DNA of 64,000 bases from Dioszegia crocea (GCA_001600615.1 BCKK01000006.1:1319966-1383965); one strand, 5' to 3'; shown: positions 33,396 to 44,763, counted from the stretch's first letter. Program-made: numbers and translations. Notes: generated by a model from the sequence alone, not told the origin.

Positions 33396-34676
33396 CTAGC
33401 AAGCGTCAATATCGGTCTCCCACCTGTCCAGCCCCTGCGATTCCAGCCATTCCATCTTCGACCCAGCTTTCGCTTCGCCATTCCAAGAACGCCCGGCACA
33501 ATTCTTGCCTCGCTCCGCCGCAGCCATCAACCGCCTTAGCCCCTCTTTCCCCTCCGCTTCGAGCCGCAAGCGGGCGAATTGGGAGTGGGACAGTGCTGTA
33601 GCGTCGCCTGAGGTGTGACGAATGATGAGATGGACGATCTCGCCCGGCAGGTCCAACAGTCGGAAGGGGATGCTGCAGTTACTAGTGTCCGGGATGTTTG
33701 GGCTCTGGGTGAGACGGGCTGGAGAGGGTAGGACTGTGGGCGAGGGGCAGGCGTTTAGAAGGATCCGGGCATTGGGAAGACATCGTAGCGCCGCCTTTTG
33801 GACTCGAGCAGTCAGGCTCCGATTCCGTGCAAGCATTTTGGCCCGGCGAGGCTCGTGATCTTTAAGCCCTTCAATGTCGGTGTCCGACGAGAGGAAAGGG
33901 TCCTTCTCAAAGAAGTCATTAAATGATCTACCCTGAGTATCAGGGGAGATGAAGCTGAGTAGTGTGAAATTCCGCTTTTCTACCGTATTGATGAATTGGC
34001 GAAGGACGTCTGGACCAAGATCGCCCGTTCTCAATTCGAGACAGCGGAGATTTCGAGCATGAGGACTGCAGAGATAGGATGTGATGGCGTCTGTAGATTG
34101 TGGGTCGAGGTGACAGTCGATTAGGCGGAGTATCCGTAATCTCGGCGCGTTGAGATATGTAAAGAGGCTAGCGATACCTGAAGGTAGAAGCCCACTAGAT
34201 TCGATCGAAAGTTCCGATAGATTTGACGAGTTGATGGATCGAATGATGGAATCTAGCTTTTCCCCAAGCTAGTGGATCAACATCAAAGAGACAGGGATTA
34301 TGCCGCTTCGCTCAATGCTCACCTTAATTCGATCCCCGCTGACCCAAAGTTCACGCATTGTGGGATCCCGACTCACGTACGCCGCCATTGTCGCTAGGCC
34401 AATATCGGTAAACTGACCTGCAAGCACGATTCCCTTCAATATCCAACCGCCAACCCATGGTTGCTGGCGGAGGACATCTAGGCCTTGAGCGAAACGATGA
34501 ATCTCATCATCATCGAAACCACCCTTCAACTCCAGCCTTCGGCAAGACTGCTGATTATCTCGGACATGACGCAGTACTGATCGAATCAGCAATAAGGTAA
34601 GTTAGGCGAAATTGAGCATACAGTTACTCCGCGTGATAACCTGTAGGTCCGTCCGATTGAGACCGATATTGGGCAT
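33396..34676 (-). CDS. LRR-like family protein, copy D
   Basis: Three exons (34676-34622, 34576-34323, 34268-33396) give 393 aa. It starts MPNIGLNRTDLQVITRSNLL. Shared blocks: IHRFAQGLDVLRQQPW, DPTMRELWVSGDRIK, INSSNLSELSIESSGLLPSG, LRILRLIDCHLDPQSTDAIT, LRCLELRTGDLGPDVL, LTARVQKAALRCLPNARILL, LPGEIVHLIIRHTSGDATAL and EAEGKEGLRRLMAAAE, ending SKMEWLESQGLDRWETDI. The upstream block found at copies A-C was not seen here, so its control may differ. Function unknown. Confidence 0.75.
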
Positions 34677-35129
34677 GGCAGCTGCAAGAGACCTTCAGAG
34701 AGATTGACGGATGACTGAAGTCTACCAACCGTCGCGCTAGGAATCGAGCAGCTGGCCGAATCAAATCACAGCTTGTGCCCATTTGCAAATGGCTGTGTGC
34801 CTGGAGGCTTTTCCAACTGTGGAGCGCATTTTTACTGCGATTCGGGTGCCTGCAACAGCCACAGATGCAGAGTGTTTCAACGATTTGCTTTTCTCTATAC
34901 CTTATATGAGGCACTCCTTGCCCTCCCTTCTTCCCCCGAATGATGACTGACGTCGTGTCCCGACACTCCAGTACGACTGCCCCAATCCTCATACGCCATC
35001 CGCACTTCTGATGCTCTCCTTCATCGTCCTAACCTCCATTCCCCCACCCCACCTCAGCACCTCACCGGCTGCACGCCGTTTTCAATTTCACCACTCATCC
35101 CCAACTCTCGCTCCAATTGTATGACGAGC
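34677..35129. other. Intergenic, no gene seen
   Basis: 453 bp between copy D and the SEC61 stop codon, both on the minus strand. No shared LRR-family block, RNA gene or repeat was recognised. Confidence 0.4.
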
Positions 35130-36969
35130 TTAGAAGACTATGCTCTGTCAGCCATTGCCCAACGATCTTATCTTGGTGTTTGGGCATGTCGACTTACTCA
35201 TATCTCCCAAACCAGCAGCGTCCATACCCGCATTCTCCTTAACGCCCAACTCAAAGTCTGTCCAATCAGCTTGAAATACATCTGCACCGAAAGAATCACT
35301 CACATCCGTAGATAATAGTAGTCGCCATGAGAATACCAGTTCCGCTTCCCAGCGCACCCATCAAGTCCGCAACGACCGACAAGAGACCAAGGGTGGCACC
35401 GCCAAAGGCAGCAGCAGTGGGGATGACGCGCTTGAGTTCCTTGTAGATGGAGGCATCACGGTGGCCGGCGAGGGTCATGGATTGGTCTTTGAGCTGCTTG
35501 GCGACGTCCCGGGGACCTGAGCCAGAGACTTCGATCCAGGTCTTGGAGAAGATGGCGCAGACGGTGACGATGAAGACGATGTATATGGCTGTGTGGAAAG
35601 GGTCTCGTAGGGCCGCAGTGACGGAGTGAGGGGCTGAGATGTAGTATGCGATACCGGATGTAGCGGAGAGCTGGGACGGGACGTCCTCGAGGGGCTAGAA
35701 ATAAGCATGAAATCATCAAGATAAGGAATAGCTTACCTCCCAAACACCTAGCAGCTTGACGAGGAAGTTCTCGGGGAACCTAGATGAGAGCATCTGGGAG
35801 ATGAGGAAGATGTTGCTCGTCAAGGCGCTCTCAAGCATGATGGGCATGTTGGAGGTGTAGAACAGCTTGACGGGGTATGAACCGCGCTGGCCCCTCATCT
35901 TGTTGGATTTGATGGGGATTTCAACTCGGAATCCCTGGAGGTAGATGACGGCAGCGAATACCGCAACGGTAGCGAGGAGGTTCATGATGTTGGGGAGACG
36001 CTCCCTGTAGAAGGCCTCCTTGAGCGCGCGGGATTTGTTGTTGGACGTCAAGAGGAGGTGGAAGAAGGCAATGATGGCGCCCTCGAATTCGGGTCCTCGA
36101 CCAGTGTTGATGGTGTTGGGCGAGAATGCCTTCCAGACGATCGACTCGCAAATGTTGGTAGCGATGAAGAGGGAGATACCGGATCCGAGACCGTAGCCCT
36201 TAGTCAAGAGCTCGTCGAGGAGCATGACGATTAGGCTGGCGGAGACGAGCTGGAGGATCAAGAGGAGGCAGACTCCGGCACCGAGGGACGAAGGGGTTCC
36301 GTACATTCCAGTGAGGACAAAGACGGTGGCCTGGCCAAGAGCGATGATGAGGGCGAACACTGCGTGTAAGCTGGATTTCCCGAAAATAGGCGGTGCAGCT
36401 TACATTTCTGGGCGCCGCCAAACAAGGCGCGGTCATCCTTCAGGTTGAAGTCAACGTCGATCAATTGTGCGCCGGCGAGGAGTTGCATGATCATACCCGA
36501 GGTGACGACGGGGGTGATACCGAGTTCCATGAGCGTACCACGGTTGGAAGCCATGATGGCTCGGAGCCAGTAGAGGGGGTCGGACGAGTCCGATGACATG
36601 ATCCCGTAGAGGGGCACCTGCGAGCAGACAAGGAAGATGAGGAGGGTAGTCGCGGTCCATGCGATTTTGGTGTTGAATGTGACCTGGATAATCAGCTCGG
36701 GATCAAATCGGTCGAAGATAGCGGAGATGGAAGAGTGAGGAATGTTGTCGTCCCCAGTCGGCAATATCGCCTTGCGTCCTCTCGCCTCAAACCCGAGCTA
36801 TGCTACACTAGCAGCTAAACTCACCTTGCGTTCAGGAGCAGTGACCTCTGGCAGTATGCTCATGAAGGGCCGCACGAGCTCCAGGAATCGGACTAGACGA
36901 GTCAGCTATGGGAACCCCTGTCTTCCGAGCTCGATTCCTCGCCAAGCTTCTAAACTTACAGCCCGCCAT
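35130..36969 (-). CDS. SEC61: Sec61 alpha, channel subunit of the ER protein translocon
   Basis: Seven exons (36969-36960, 36892-36825, 36683-36404, 36359-35737, 35694-35304, 35257-35198, 35137-35130) give 479 aa, the normal family length. It starts [20 protein letters not shown] then TAPERK. Highly conserved blocks follow: [73 protein letters not shown] and [20 protein letters not shown]. Ten membrane helices are expected. It forms the ER pore for secretory and membrane proteins. The first exon has only 10 coding bases and the last 8 (giving ...DMIF). The intron 36684-36824 is 141 nt, the longest inside a coding region noted here, and contains an alternative in-frame acceptor. Confidence 0.92.
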
Positions 36970-37228
36970 TTTGGGTGAGAGTTGACCGTTAGACGATGGG
37001 TGAGCCAGCTGTAGGTGTGTCTACCTCTGGGATACGAGGCTGCGGGTGTCTATATAAGGGGATGTATAGAATGAGATGAAATGTAGGCAGGGAGTAAGGG
37101 TCGTGCTGGAGCCGCGTGCCGCGCCGGTTTGGGCCAAACTGCTTTACGTAAGTGCTCGCTCTGAAGTGGCACAAAATGTTCGCTGCCGTCTCAAAAGTCG
37201 CCCATCATCCTTATTGGCAGCTATCAGT
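36970..37228. promoter_or_regulatory. Divergent promoter between SEC61 and DUS3
   Basis: 259 bp between the two opposed start codons. A TATATAAGG sequence at about 37051-37059 lies roughly midway and reads as TATA-like on both strands. Confidence 0.5.
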
Positions 37229-39800
37229 ATGAGCGAAGTCGAAGCGCAAGCACCTAGGATTGCCGATCCTACCATTACAGCCCGACCAGCTACCGATGCG
37301 AATCGGCCAGTGGATCAGGACAGAGGGAGAAGCGGTGTAGCTCCCATCAAAGCCGAGTCCGTCTCATACTATCGCTTGATTGGATTCTGTGACTGATATT
37401 GAGTAGGTACATCCTGCCCGTAGGATCATCAACCGTGCTCGTCAATCAGGCAGACGACGACGCGGCCGAAGGGTCCACATCGACAGCCAATCAAGATGGC
37501 AGAGACTCCAAGCGGCGCAAAACCGGCGGAGCAGGCGACAAGAAGAAGAATCGAGGACAGAACAAGAACCGGGATCTGCGCACGGGGCCTGACACAGGAC
37601 CTAAGATGTGCCGACAATGGGAATTGGGATCATGCGACCATGACCCATGCAAGTTCTCACACGACTGGACCGAATACTTTGCGGCTAAGCCGAGAGATCT
37701 GCCGGGGGTCAAGGGATACATCGAGGAAGAGCCTTTTGTCCAGTATGAAGAGGCGGAGATAGGGGGTGGAGATGATGATACGATTGGCCGAGCGATTGAT
37801 CTGAAGATAACTTGTCCGGTGTATCGGGATTTGGGGTATTGTCCATTTGGGTGGAAATGCCGGTTCTTGGGTGGACATGTGAGGCGGGTGGCCGTTGGAG
37901 AGCCTGAGGGGAAGGCGCGCAGAGTCGGGGAGTGGGAAATGGCGTGTGAGACCGTCAGGGAGGAGGAAGAAGGGTGGAAGAATGGAGAAACGAATTGGCC
38001 GGATCATAAGGTCTTTACTGCTCTGAGGAAATGCACTGTGAGTTGACAAATCCTCAAAAGCAAACTACAGCTGATGTTCAGTACGAATACCCCATCACCC
38101 GGAAATACCTACAAGCTATTGAACCTGAAAAGCCCTTTACCCTCACCCGCTCTACCAAACCAAACGGCAAGAAATCTGCGTCAGCAGAGAAGGCAGACAT
38201 TTCCGCGAAGGATGTCATGTATGACGAAGAGGCAGCGTTGAATGCCGCAAACGAAGCCATGGCATCGGAGGAGGACGCTATGAATGTCGATGATGGCGAG
38301 AAGGGAGTCATCGACGGTCAAGCAGAAGCGATGGATGTTCCGCTCAGGCCAGAGGAGAAGAGACGGCTGAACTGGGACAACGGATTGTACCTTGCCCCAC
38401 TCACCACCGTCGGGAACCTCGTAAGTCGACTCTCTGAATCTCTCGGATGCCATCTCACTCAATAGCCCTTCCGCCGCCTCTGCACGACTCTCGGCGCAAC
38501 GATTACTGTATCCGAAATGGCCCTCGCTCAGCCGCTCATCACCGGGCAAGACAACGAATGGGCACTGTGCCGACGTCATTCTTCCGAAAAGAATTTTGGT
38601 GTCCAGCTAGCTGGAAGTTACCCAAATAGGATGGTACCCGCTGCCGAATTGATAGCTCGGGAACTAGGCGCGAGTGATAAGTCTGGGCAAGGGGTAGACT
38701 TTGTAGACGTCAACTTGGGATGCCCTATTGATTTAGTCTTCAACCAAGGAGCTGGAAGTGCTTGTGAGTGCTGTATTAAAAAGAAGTTTGGAAGTAGGCT
38801 GATGGGCAGTGCTCGATGTCCCTGGTCGATTGGGCAAGATTCTGGTCGGGATGAATCGCGCCTTGGGAGAAAGTGAGTCAGCCTCTTACAAGCCTTAGCT
38901 TGGAGCTAACGAATTCAGTTCCATTGACTGTCAAATTCGTTAGTCTACGTTATTGCTCACACTCGAATCATCGCTGATGAGACAGCGAACTGGTGTAGCC
39001 ACGGGAAAGCCTAATGCGCACAGGCTGATACCGCGTTTCGCGACTGAATGGGGAACTTCTGCTCTCACAGTGAGTTACGGCTCATTCTTGTCTCCTGGTA
39101 CCCGGAGATTGACCACATCTGCATCATTGCTGACATCCGAAGCTGCACGGCCGATCCAGACAACAGCGCTATTCCAAACTTGCAGATTGGGAATACATCA
39201 AGCAGTGTACATCAACTTTACGCGAATCCCTATCTGACGCCGGCCTACCACCAGTGCCGATGTTCGGGAACGGTGATTGTTTCTCTTCGCAGCAGTACTA
39301 CGAAGAGAAAGAGAAGAGTGGGGTAGACGGAGTGATGCTCGCTCGAGGGGCACTGATCAAGCCATGGATATTCACCGAGGTGGCCGAGAGGCGAGAATGG
39401 GATATAAGTGCGACAGAGCGATTGGAGATTGTCAAGAAGGTACGTCCATCCATCCGCTCGTTTATACTTCAAGCTGATGGATGAGTACGCCGAATTCGGA
39501 ATGACGCACTGGGGTTCCGATTCACTCGGTATTCAAAAGACTCGTCGATTCTTGTGCGAGTTCCTATCCTTCACTCACCGATATATCCCCATTGGCCTGC
39601 TCGAGCGTATGCCGCCGCAGATGAATGAACGCCCGCCGAAGTTTAGGGGGAGGAATGAGCTGGAGACACTATTGGCGAGTGATAATTCCCAGGACTGGGT
39701 CAAGATCTCGGAGATGTTCTTGGGCAAGGCTGGGGAGAGCTGGGGATGGATACCGAAGCATAAGAGTAATGCTTATGGAGGCGAGGAGGCGCAGGGATGA
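37229..39800 (+). CDS. DUS3: tRNA-dihydrouridine(47) synthase, Dus3 type
   Basis: Nine exons (37229-37356, 37407-38037, 38082-38420, 38466-38763, 38810-38872, 38919-38938, 38986-39069, 39143-39439, 39486-39800) give 724 aa. Two CCCH zinc fingers precede the enzyme, as in eukaryotic Dus3: [18 protein letters not shown] and [18 protein letters not shown]. The flavin barrel shows [95 protein letters not shown] (read with one residue uncertain) and [15 protein letters not shown]. It reduces uridine 47 of tRNAs with FMN and NADPH. Exon 6 is only 20 nt. The first donor (GTCCGT) is weak, so the first 43 residues are less certain than the rest. Confidence 0.88.
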
Positions 39801-40135
39801 AAGCGGGGCCAGTGATTATCAACTACTATAGCTTGCCATGCCAGATTGAGAGTCCAGTATCTTGATGTATCGGATTATGGCGGAGGAGCTGCTATCCTGA
39901 GCCAGCGCCTGTATATGAGACCAGCCAGATCATGTACCTAGCCGGCAATTCGCAGCGACAGTACTCCATGTTCGCCGTTCGCCCATAGCTGGCCTTCACG
40001 TGGTTGTCCGCCACCCAAATTAAGTTGATGTCCAAGATCCTGATTTCCCTTCCTCACATTTGACAAAATTCATCGACTACGGCGCTATCCAAAAAGCAGC
40101 CCTACAGGCAAGACATCCCGACCCTCGCAGGTGCC
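39801..40135. other. Intergenic, no gene seen
   Basis: 335 bp between two plus-strand genes. It contains the DUS3 3' end and the RTR1 leader; no RNA gene or repeat recognised. Confidence 0.4.
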
Positions 40136-41450
40136 ATGTCCCAATCAAACTCTGCATCGGCAGAAGCCAGCTCTTCCCGCCGTACCCCGATTCGTTCACT
40201 TCGCCAGCCCGCCTTGCTTAACATAGCTACGCGAAATGATGCAGGCGGGCTAGAACCACCAAGTCACAGTGATGCTGTTGCGTTGAGAATGGCTATGGAT
40301 CGTAAAGTTCAGTGGAGGCGGAAAGGCGAGAAGTGGATGGATAGGCTGTGTGAGGGGACTGTTGATCCTGAGGAGTTCAAACGTGGGGTAAGTGATGGTC
40401 TATCCCGTCTAAACTTTGGATGTCTTGAGTGATATGATTGCTGATCCACAGGCCAAATATCTTGAACACCACCAGTACCTTGAAACACTACACGAACGAC
40501 ATCTGAATGGACACTGCTCTTATCCTTTATGTCCCAATCCACCTTCGGCACACTACACTTCCAAGCCACGCATCAGCATCTCCGTCGCCCGCAGAGCCAT
40601 CGAGCAGAAAGAGGGAAATGCGGAAGATGGGTTCTGCTCCAGAGCATGTAAGATCCGGAGCCGATATCTACAGGATCAGATGAAAGAGGGGACGGGGCTC
40701 AGAGGGAAGGATTGGCAGGTGGAGCTTTTGGAAGTTGGGCCTGAGACTGGACGTGCGGCGAAGTCGGGGAATGCGAGGCAGAATGGCGGGCGTCTTGAGG
40801 GAGTGGCAGTGGCAGAGTCTGAACTCCGCAAACATCAGAATGGTAATGGGGTCCCTGCCAACCTTGTCGCCGGACGGTTGACGCAAGAGGTCGTCTCGCC
40901 CACAAGTCCAACACCCAATCCACCAAAAGCACCACCCTCCAGTATGGAAACTTCTTCGCCTACCAACAACAGCCAAGCGGACTCTTCCCTTCCTGCGGCG
41001 TCCACCAAATCCACCCCCAAACCATTGATCAAACGACCCCCTCCCAAAGTAGCCCCGCCAGCACCAACCTACCCACCGCAACCCCAATCAAAGCTAGACG
41101 ACCTCTTAGCAGGGCTAGTCATCATCGAGCGTCCGACACAGGCACCACCACCACCTTCCGTCGAAACCGCTTCAGCGCTCCCTCCACCTCCACCCGTCTC
41201 CCTCCCCGCGAAACCCTCCTCGGCTCGAGCGTCATCATCGCTCATATCCACACCTCTCAAATTGGCTACAACGCTTATTTCTGCTTCTCGATTATCTGGG
41301 CCTGTACCGCAATTGGCGGAAGACTCGGATGGCGAGTCAGAGCTGAGTGAGTGGGAGATAGAGATGGATGGGTTTGGGGCTCTTGGTGAGGAGGAGAAGA
41401 TGTTGTTTGAGGAGATGCGCAAGGCGAGGGAGATGGTGGAGACTGCTTGA
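40136..41450 (+). CDS. RTR1: RNA polymerase II CTD phosphatase, Rtr1/RPAP2 family
   Basis: Two exons (40136-40387, 40452-41450) give 416 aa. The Rtr1 zinc site is clear: Cys106 and Cys111 in HCSYPLCPNP, then Cys146 and Cys150 in GFCSRACKIR, within a helical domain (YLEHHQYLETLHERHLNG before; SRYLQDQMKEG after). Rtr1/RPAP2 removes Ser5 phosphate from the polymerase II C-terminal repeats and helps nuclear import of the enzyme. The second half is disordered and Pro-rich (KPLIKRPPPKVAPPAPTYPP) and ends in an acidic helix, LSEWEIEMDGFGALGEEEKM. The single 64-nt intron is in phase 0. Confidence 0.82.
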
Positions 41451-42230
41451 GGAGCCTAAGGCGGAGCCTGTGGCCAAGCTATGTCAGCAGTGCGGCAGGC
41501 GAGTTACGCCCATTTGGATAGTGCCTTGAAGGAAAACTCAGGAATGCGGAGGCTTACTGGATGAGTGGGTTCTCACTTCTCCTTCTAGCCTTCAAAGCTG
41601 ATCAGAACTAGTGATACGACCAGCCCTCACCTTCTTGTATCTACGATATACGTAGGTAAGTCTCTGTAGTACCTTCTCATCACAGTACTGAGCTGACATT
41701 TCAGGAGCATGCGCAGGATAGCAGCCTGAGATGTAATTGCATCACGCTTTGCTGTCTCGACTCGAGACCACACAGTTTCCAACGCGGCAGGGATCTGGTC
41801 GATTTGAAGGTGGCGCCGGCGGACGACAGCTCAGCCGTTGTCCTGGCACAACCGAACCTCGGGTGCGGCCTGGGGGCGCCCAGTGCTCACCCTGATCTGA
41901 CTTCTCACAGAGAACAGGCATGATGCTGGCTTGACAGTCAGCTCAAGGAGGCCACAGCAGATCTAAGTGGACGGATCGGATAAGCCATGATGGCATACAC
42001 AACCGGGCCGCGACTCGGGACCAGGCACGATTGATATTGCTGTCGGACCTCCGCTTGACTGATGTGCTGACTGAGGGGATCTTCCTCCAGGCATACTGTT
42101 ACTGTACTCCTGCCCCTGCTGAACATCACGAGGTGAGTCTCATAGTGCATCTTCATCCAGACATTGAGCTGACTTCCGGCCAGTACCATCTCCCGACCCA
42201 ACCCCATTCCCACTACTCATAACAACAACA
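41451..42230. promoter_or_regulatory. Intergenic region with a probable 5'-UTR intron of the SDR gene
   Basis: 780 bp. GTGAGT at 42133 and an acceptor ending at 42183, with GAGCTGACTT before it, form a likely 51-nt intron in the SDR leader. The ATG at 42231 follows an ACAACAACA stretch. Upstream, 41451-42100 holds no gene that I can support; several intron-like signals (e.g. GTAAGT at 41655 with CTGACATTTCAG at 41705) suggest an unrecognised non-coding or UTR transcript. Confidence 0.45.
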
Positions 42231-43106
42231 ATGCCGCGGGACTGGACGTCGAAGACACACGCGACCAGCTACGACTATATCTCACCTCTCCATTTGGACT
42301 TGTCGGGCAAGCACGTGCTTGTCACTGGCGCTGCCCTCGAGGATGGGGTTGGCTACGCCACAGCGACAGCGGTAGCCCGTGCAGGAGCCTTCGTCATCGC
42401 CATAGCGGACCTGCACGAGCTTCCGGCGGACCTCGTCGACAAGCTTTTATCCTCCGCTCGGGATGCTGGTCGCCAGGAACCTAAAGTAATCAGCGCCAAA
42501 GTCGATATCTCCTCCCTTGCCAGCGTCCAAGCGGCGATGGATATCTTTGCGCCAGTCCTCAACTCCCGACTTGACATTCTCGTCAACAACGCGGCACACA
42601 TGGAGCCCTTCTCCACCATTCTAGACGCAGACCCAGAAGTCTATTGGCGGACATGGGAAGTCAACGTCCGAGGGTTATTCAACATGACTCGGATATTCCT
42701 CCCTTTGCTCCTGAAAACAGAGGGATTGCGGACAATGATCAACGTCGCTTCATCCGGGGCGCTGAGTGTTCGGCCGAAAAGTTCAGGCTATCGAAGCTCC
42801 AAACTTGCCGTTATAAGATGGACGGAGAATGTACAGGAGGATCACAAGGGCGAGGGATTACTCGCATACTGTGTCAATCCAGGTGCGATCAAAACTGCCA
42901 TTACGGTCAATGTGCCTGAAGAGATCCGGAATAGTCTACCCCACAGTCCTGATATTGCGGGAGACACAATCGTGTGGCTGGCAGCGGAGAGGAAGGAGTG
43001 GCTGGCGGGAAGATATGTCAGTTGCCCGTGGGATATGGAGGAGCTTGTCTCGAGGAAAGAGGAGATTGTTGCAGGGGACAAGTTGAAATTGAAGATGGTA
43101 TTTTGA
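42231..43106 (+). CDS. Short-chain dehydrogenase/reductase, 291 aa, single exon
   Basis: Rossmann motif VLVTGAALEDGVG (residues 29-41), Asp60 after the second strand, NNAAHMEP (119-126), a catalytic Ser in NVASSGAL and the Tyr187-xxx-Lys191 pair in SGYRSSK. This is the full classical SDR active-site set. The glycine motif has an extra residue (TGAALEDGVG). Asp at the end of beta 2 favours NAD(H). It ends SRKEEIVAGDKLKLKMVF, and a GTAAGT at 43110 with an acceptor at 43156 suggests a 3'-UTR intron. Substrate unknown. It lies in a run of four oxidoreductase genes, but they are on mixed strands and no pathway link is proven. Confidence 0.82.
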   Translation: MPRDWTSKTHATSYDYISPLHLDLSGKHVLVTGAALEDGVGYATATAVARAGAFVIAIADLHELPADLVDKLLSSARDAGRQEPKVISAKVDISSLASVQAAMDIFAPVLNSRLDILVNNAAHMEPFSTILDADPEVYWRTWEVNVRGLFNMTRIFLPLLLKTEGLRTMINVASSGALSVRPKSSGYRSSKLAVIRWTENVQEDHKGEGLLAYCVNPGAIKTAITVNVPEEIRNSLPHSPDIAGDTIVWLAAERKEWLAGRYVSCPWDMEELVSRKEEIVAGDKLKLKMVF

Positions 43107-43554
43107 TCTGTAAGTCAGTTGCCTGCTCTGTGCGTTTACGAGCTGACGCGAAACAGCAGACTCAAATCTTTTTGTTGAGAGGATGGCCGGAAGGATGGCC
43201 GCGAGGGAGACGGCCATTGAATGCGGAAGGTGTCCGGGCCCGAATGTACGTCGATAGATGCTGTCAATGCTGTATATGCTGATCTGCCCAAAGGCAAACT
43301 GCTGCGGAACGCGGGCCGTCAACACTCCCATTCTTGCCAATAGAGTCCTACCCTTTCGAAGCTGTCCGCATATGGCCCAGGCAATGTCATATGCAAGGTC
43401 ATCAACACTGGCATGGCTACTCGCGTAGACTCGATGCATCCACGAAGACTGCCTGACCTGGAGCGGGAATCTCATCCTCTAATACTCTATTAACACACTC
43501 TCCTGGATTTTTGGCGCCGCCAGTAGTGCAGAATGTTGATGCATTAGTGCTTGT
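43107..43554. other. Convergent gap between the SDR and the MDR dehydrogenase
   Basis: 448 bp with the likely SDR 3'-UTR intron (43110-43156). No further gene, RNA or repeat recognised. Confidence 0.4.
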
Positions 43555-44763
43555 TTAAGCCCTGCGTAATCAGCATTGATAGTACATGATCTTCCAGACC
43601 CGGCAATGTACTCACCTTCCAGGCTTGACTACCACGTTGACCTTGCCTCCAGGCCGATCTCCGACAAACTTGATCGCCTCATTCACATCATCCAGACTGA
43701 ATTCTTTATGTTCGAGATAGGACAGGTCGACCACTCCCGCATCCGCCAAAGCCACCAACTCGTCACACTGCCCAGTGGTGAACCAATTAGAACCAACGAT
43801 GGTCCGGGAGTTCATCATCGCTTCGAGGTAGCTCTGAACAATATCGCCCTCAGCTCCGCCCGCAACCAGGATAGCCTTCCCGCCCCTCTTCACCGCCTTG
43901 ATGAGGGATACCGTCGTCTCTGCGTCCCCTCCGACCCCAAGACAGTCAATCACCGCGTCCGGTCCTACTCCATCTGTTTCCCTCTTTGCCCATCCCGCCA
44001 AATCCTTCTCGTCTTCCGACGATACCACCTGAACCCTTTTGCCAGACATGGCAGTGATCTCTGCCAACCTTTCGGGGTTCCGACCGATTCCCAGGATCTT
44101 GGTGGCGCCCAGACCGAGCGCAATGGCAACGGCGGCGTAGCCCAGAGTACCAGTCACACCGTTGATGACGACAGTGGACGCAGGACCGACGTTGGCTTTG
44201 CGAAGAGCAGCGTAGGAAGTGCAGGCGTAACCGAGCCGAGCGGCAGTGTTGAAGTCCATCGAATCGGGAAGAACGCAGATGTTTGTGTCGGGGGAAGTGA
44301 GATATTCCGACATGCCTCCGATTGGGTATCGCTTCAATGTCTCGGCCGCAGTCTCGTCATTGGCAAAGTAGCCCCGCAGAACGCCAGTAGGGCAGCTTTC
44401 GTAGTCACCTAGGGTATCAGCAGCATAGATCTGCCAAACTCATAGATGCGTACCTCGTTTGCAAGCCTGGCAGGTCCCACACAGTAGCCACGGGTTCACA
44501 TACACCCTGTCCCCAACCTTGAGATTCTGCACATGTTCCCCAAGCGCCTCAATAGTACCCGAGGCGTCGAGCCCAAAGGTCAAAGGGTCCGTCGCGATAA
44601 TGAAGGGAGTTTTGCCAGTGACGATGTTGGCGGTATTGGGGACTATACCGCACGCTTCGACCTTGACCAGAACGTCTCTAGGACCAGGGATGGGCTTCTC
44701 AGCGGTACCGACCTCGAGGGGTTTGTCTGTGCTGAGGACTCGAACGACTTTGATGGAGGGCAT
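43555..44763 (-). CDS. Medium-chain (zinc-type) alcohol dehydrogenase family protein
   Basis: Exons 44763-44454, 44408-43616 and a 7-nt last exon 43561-43555 give 369 aa ending KPGRA. If the last intron is retained, the protein stops at KPGR (43612) instead. The fold is clear: LVKVEACGIVPNTANI, GLDASGTIEALGEHVQNLKV, the four-Cys structural zinc loop CGTCQACKRGDYESC, and the nucleotide motif INGVTGTLGYAAVAIALGLG. The usual catalytic-zinc GHE motif is replaced by FGLDASG, so the catalytic metal site looks altered. An earlier in-frame ATG at 44835 is possible, but Met44763 (MPSIKVVRV) fits the family start. Substrate unknown. Confidence 0.8.
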
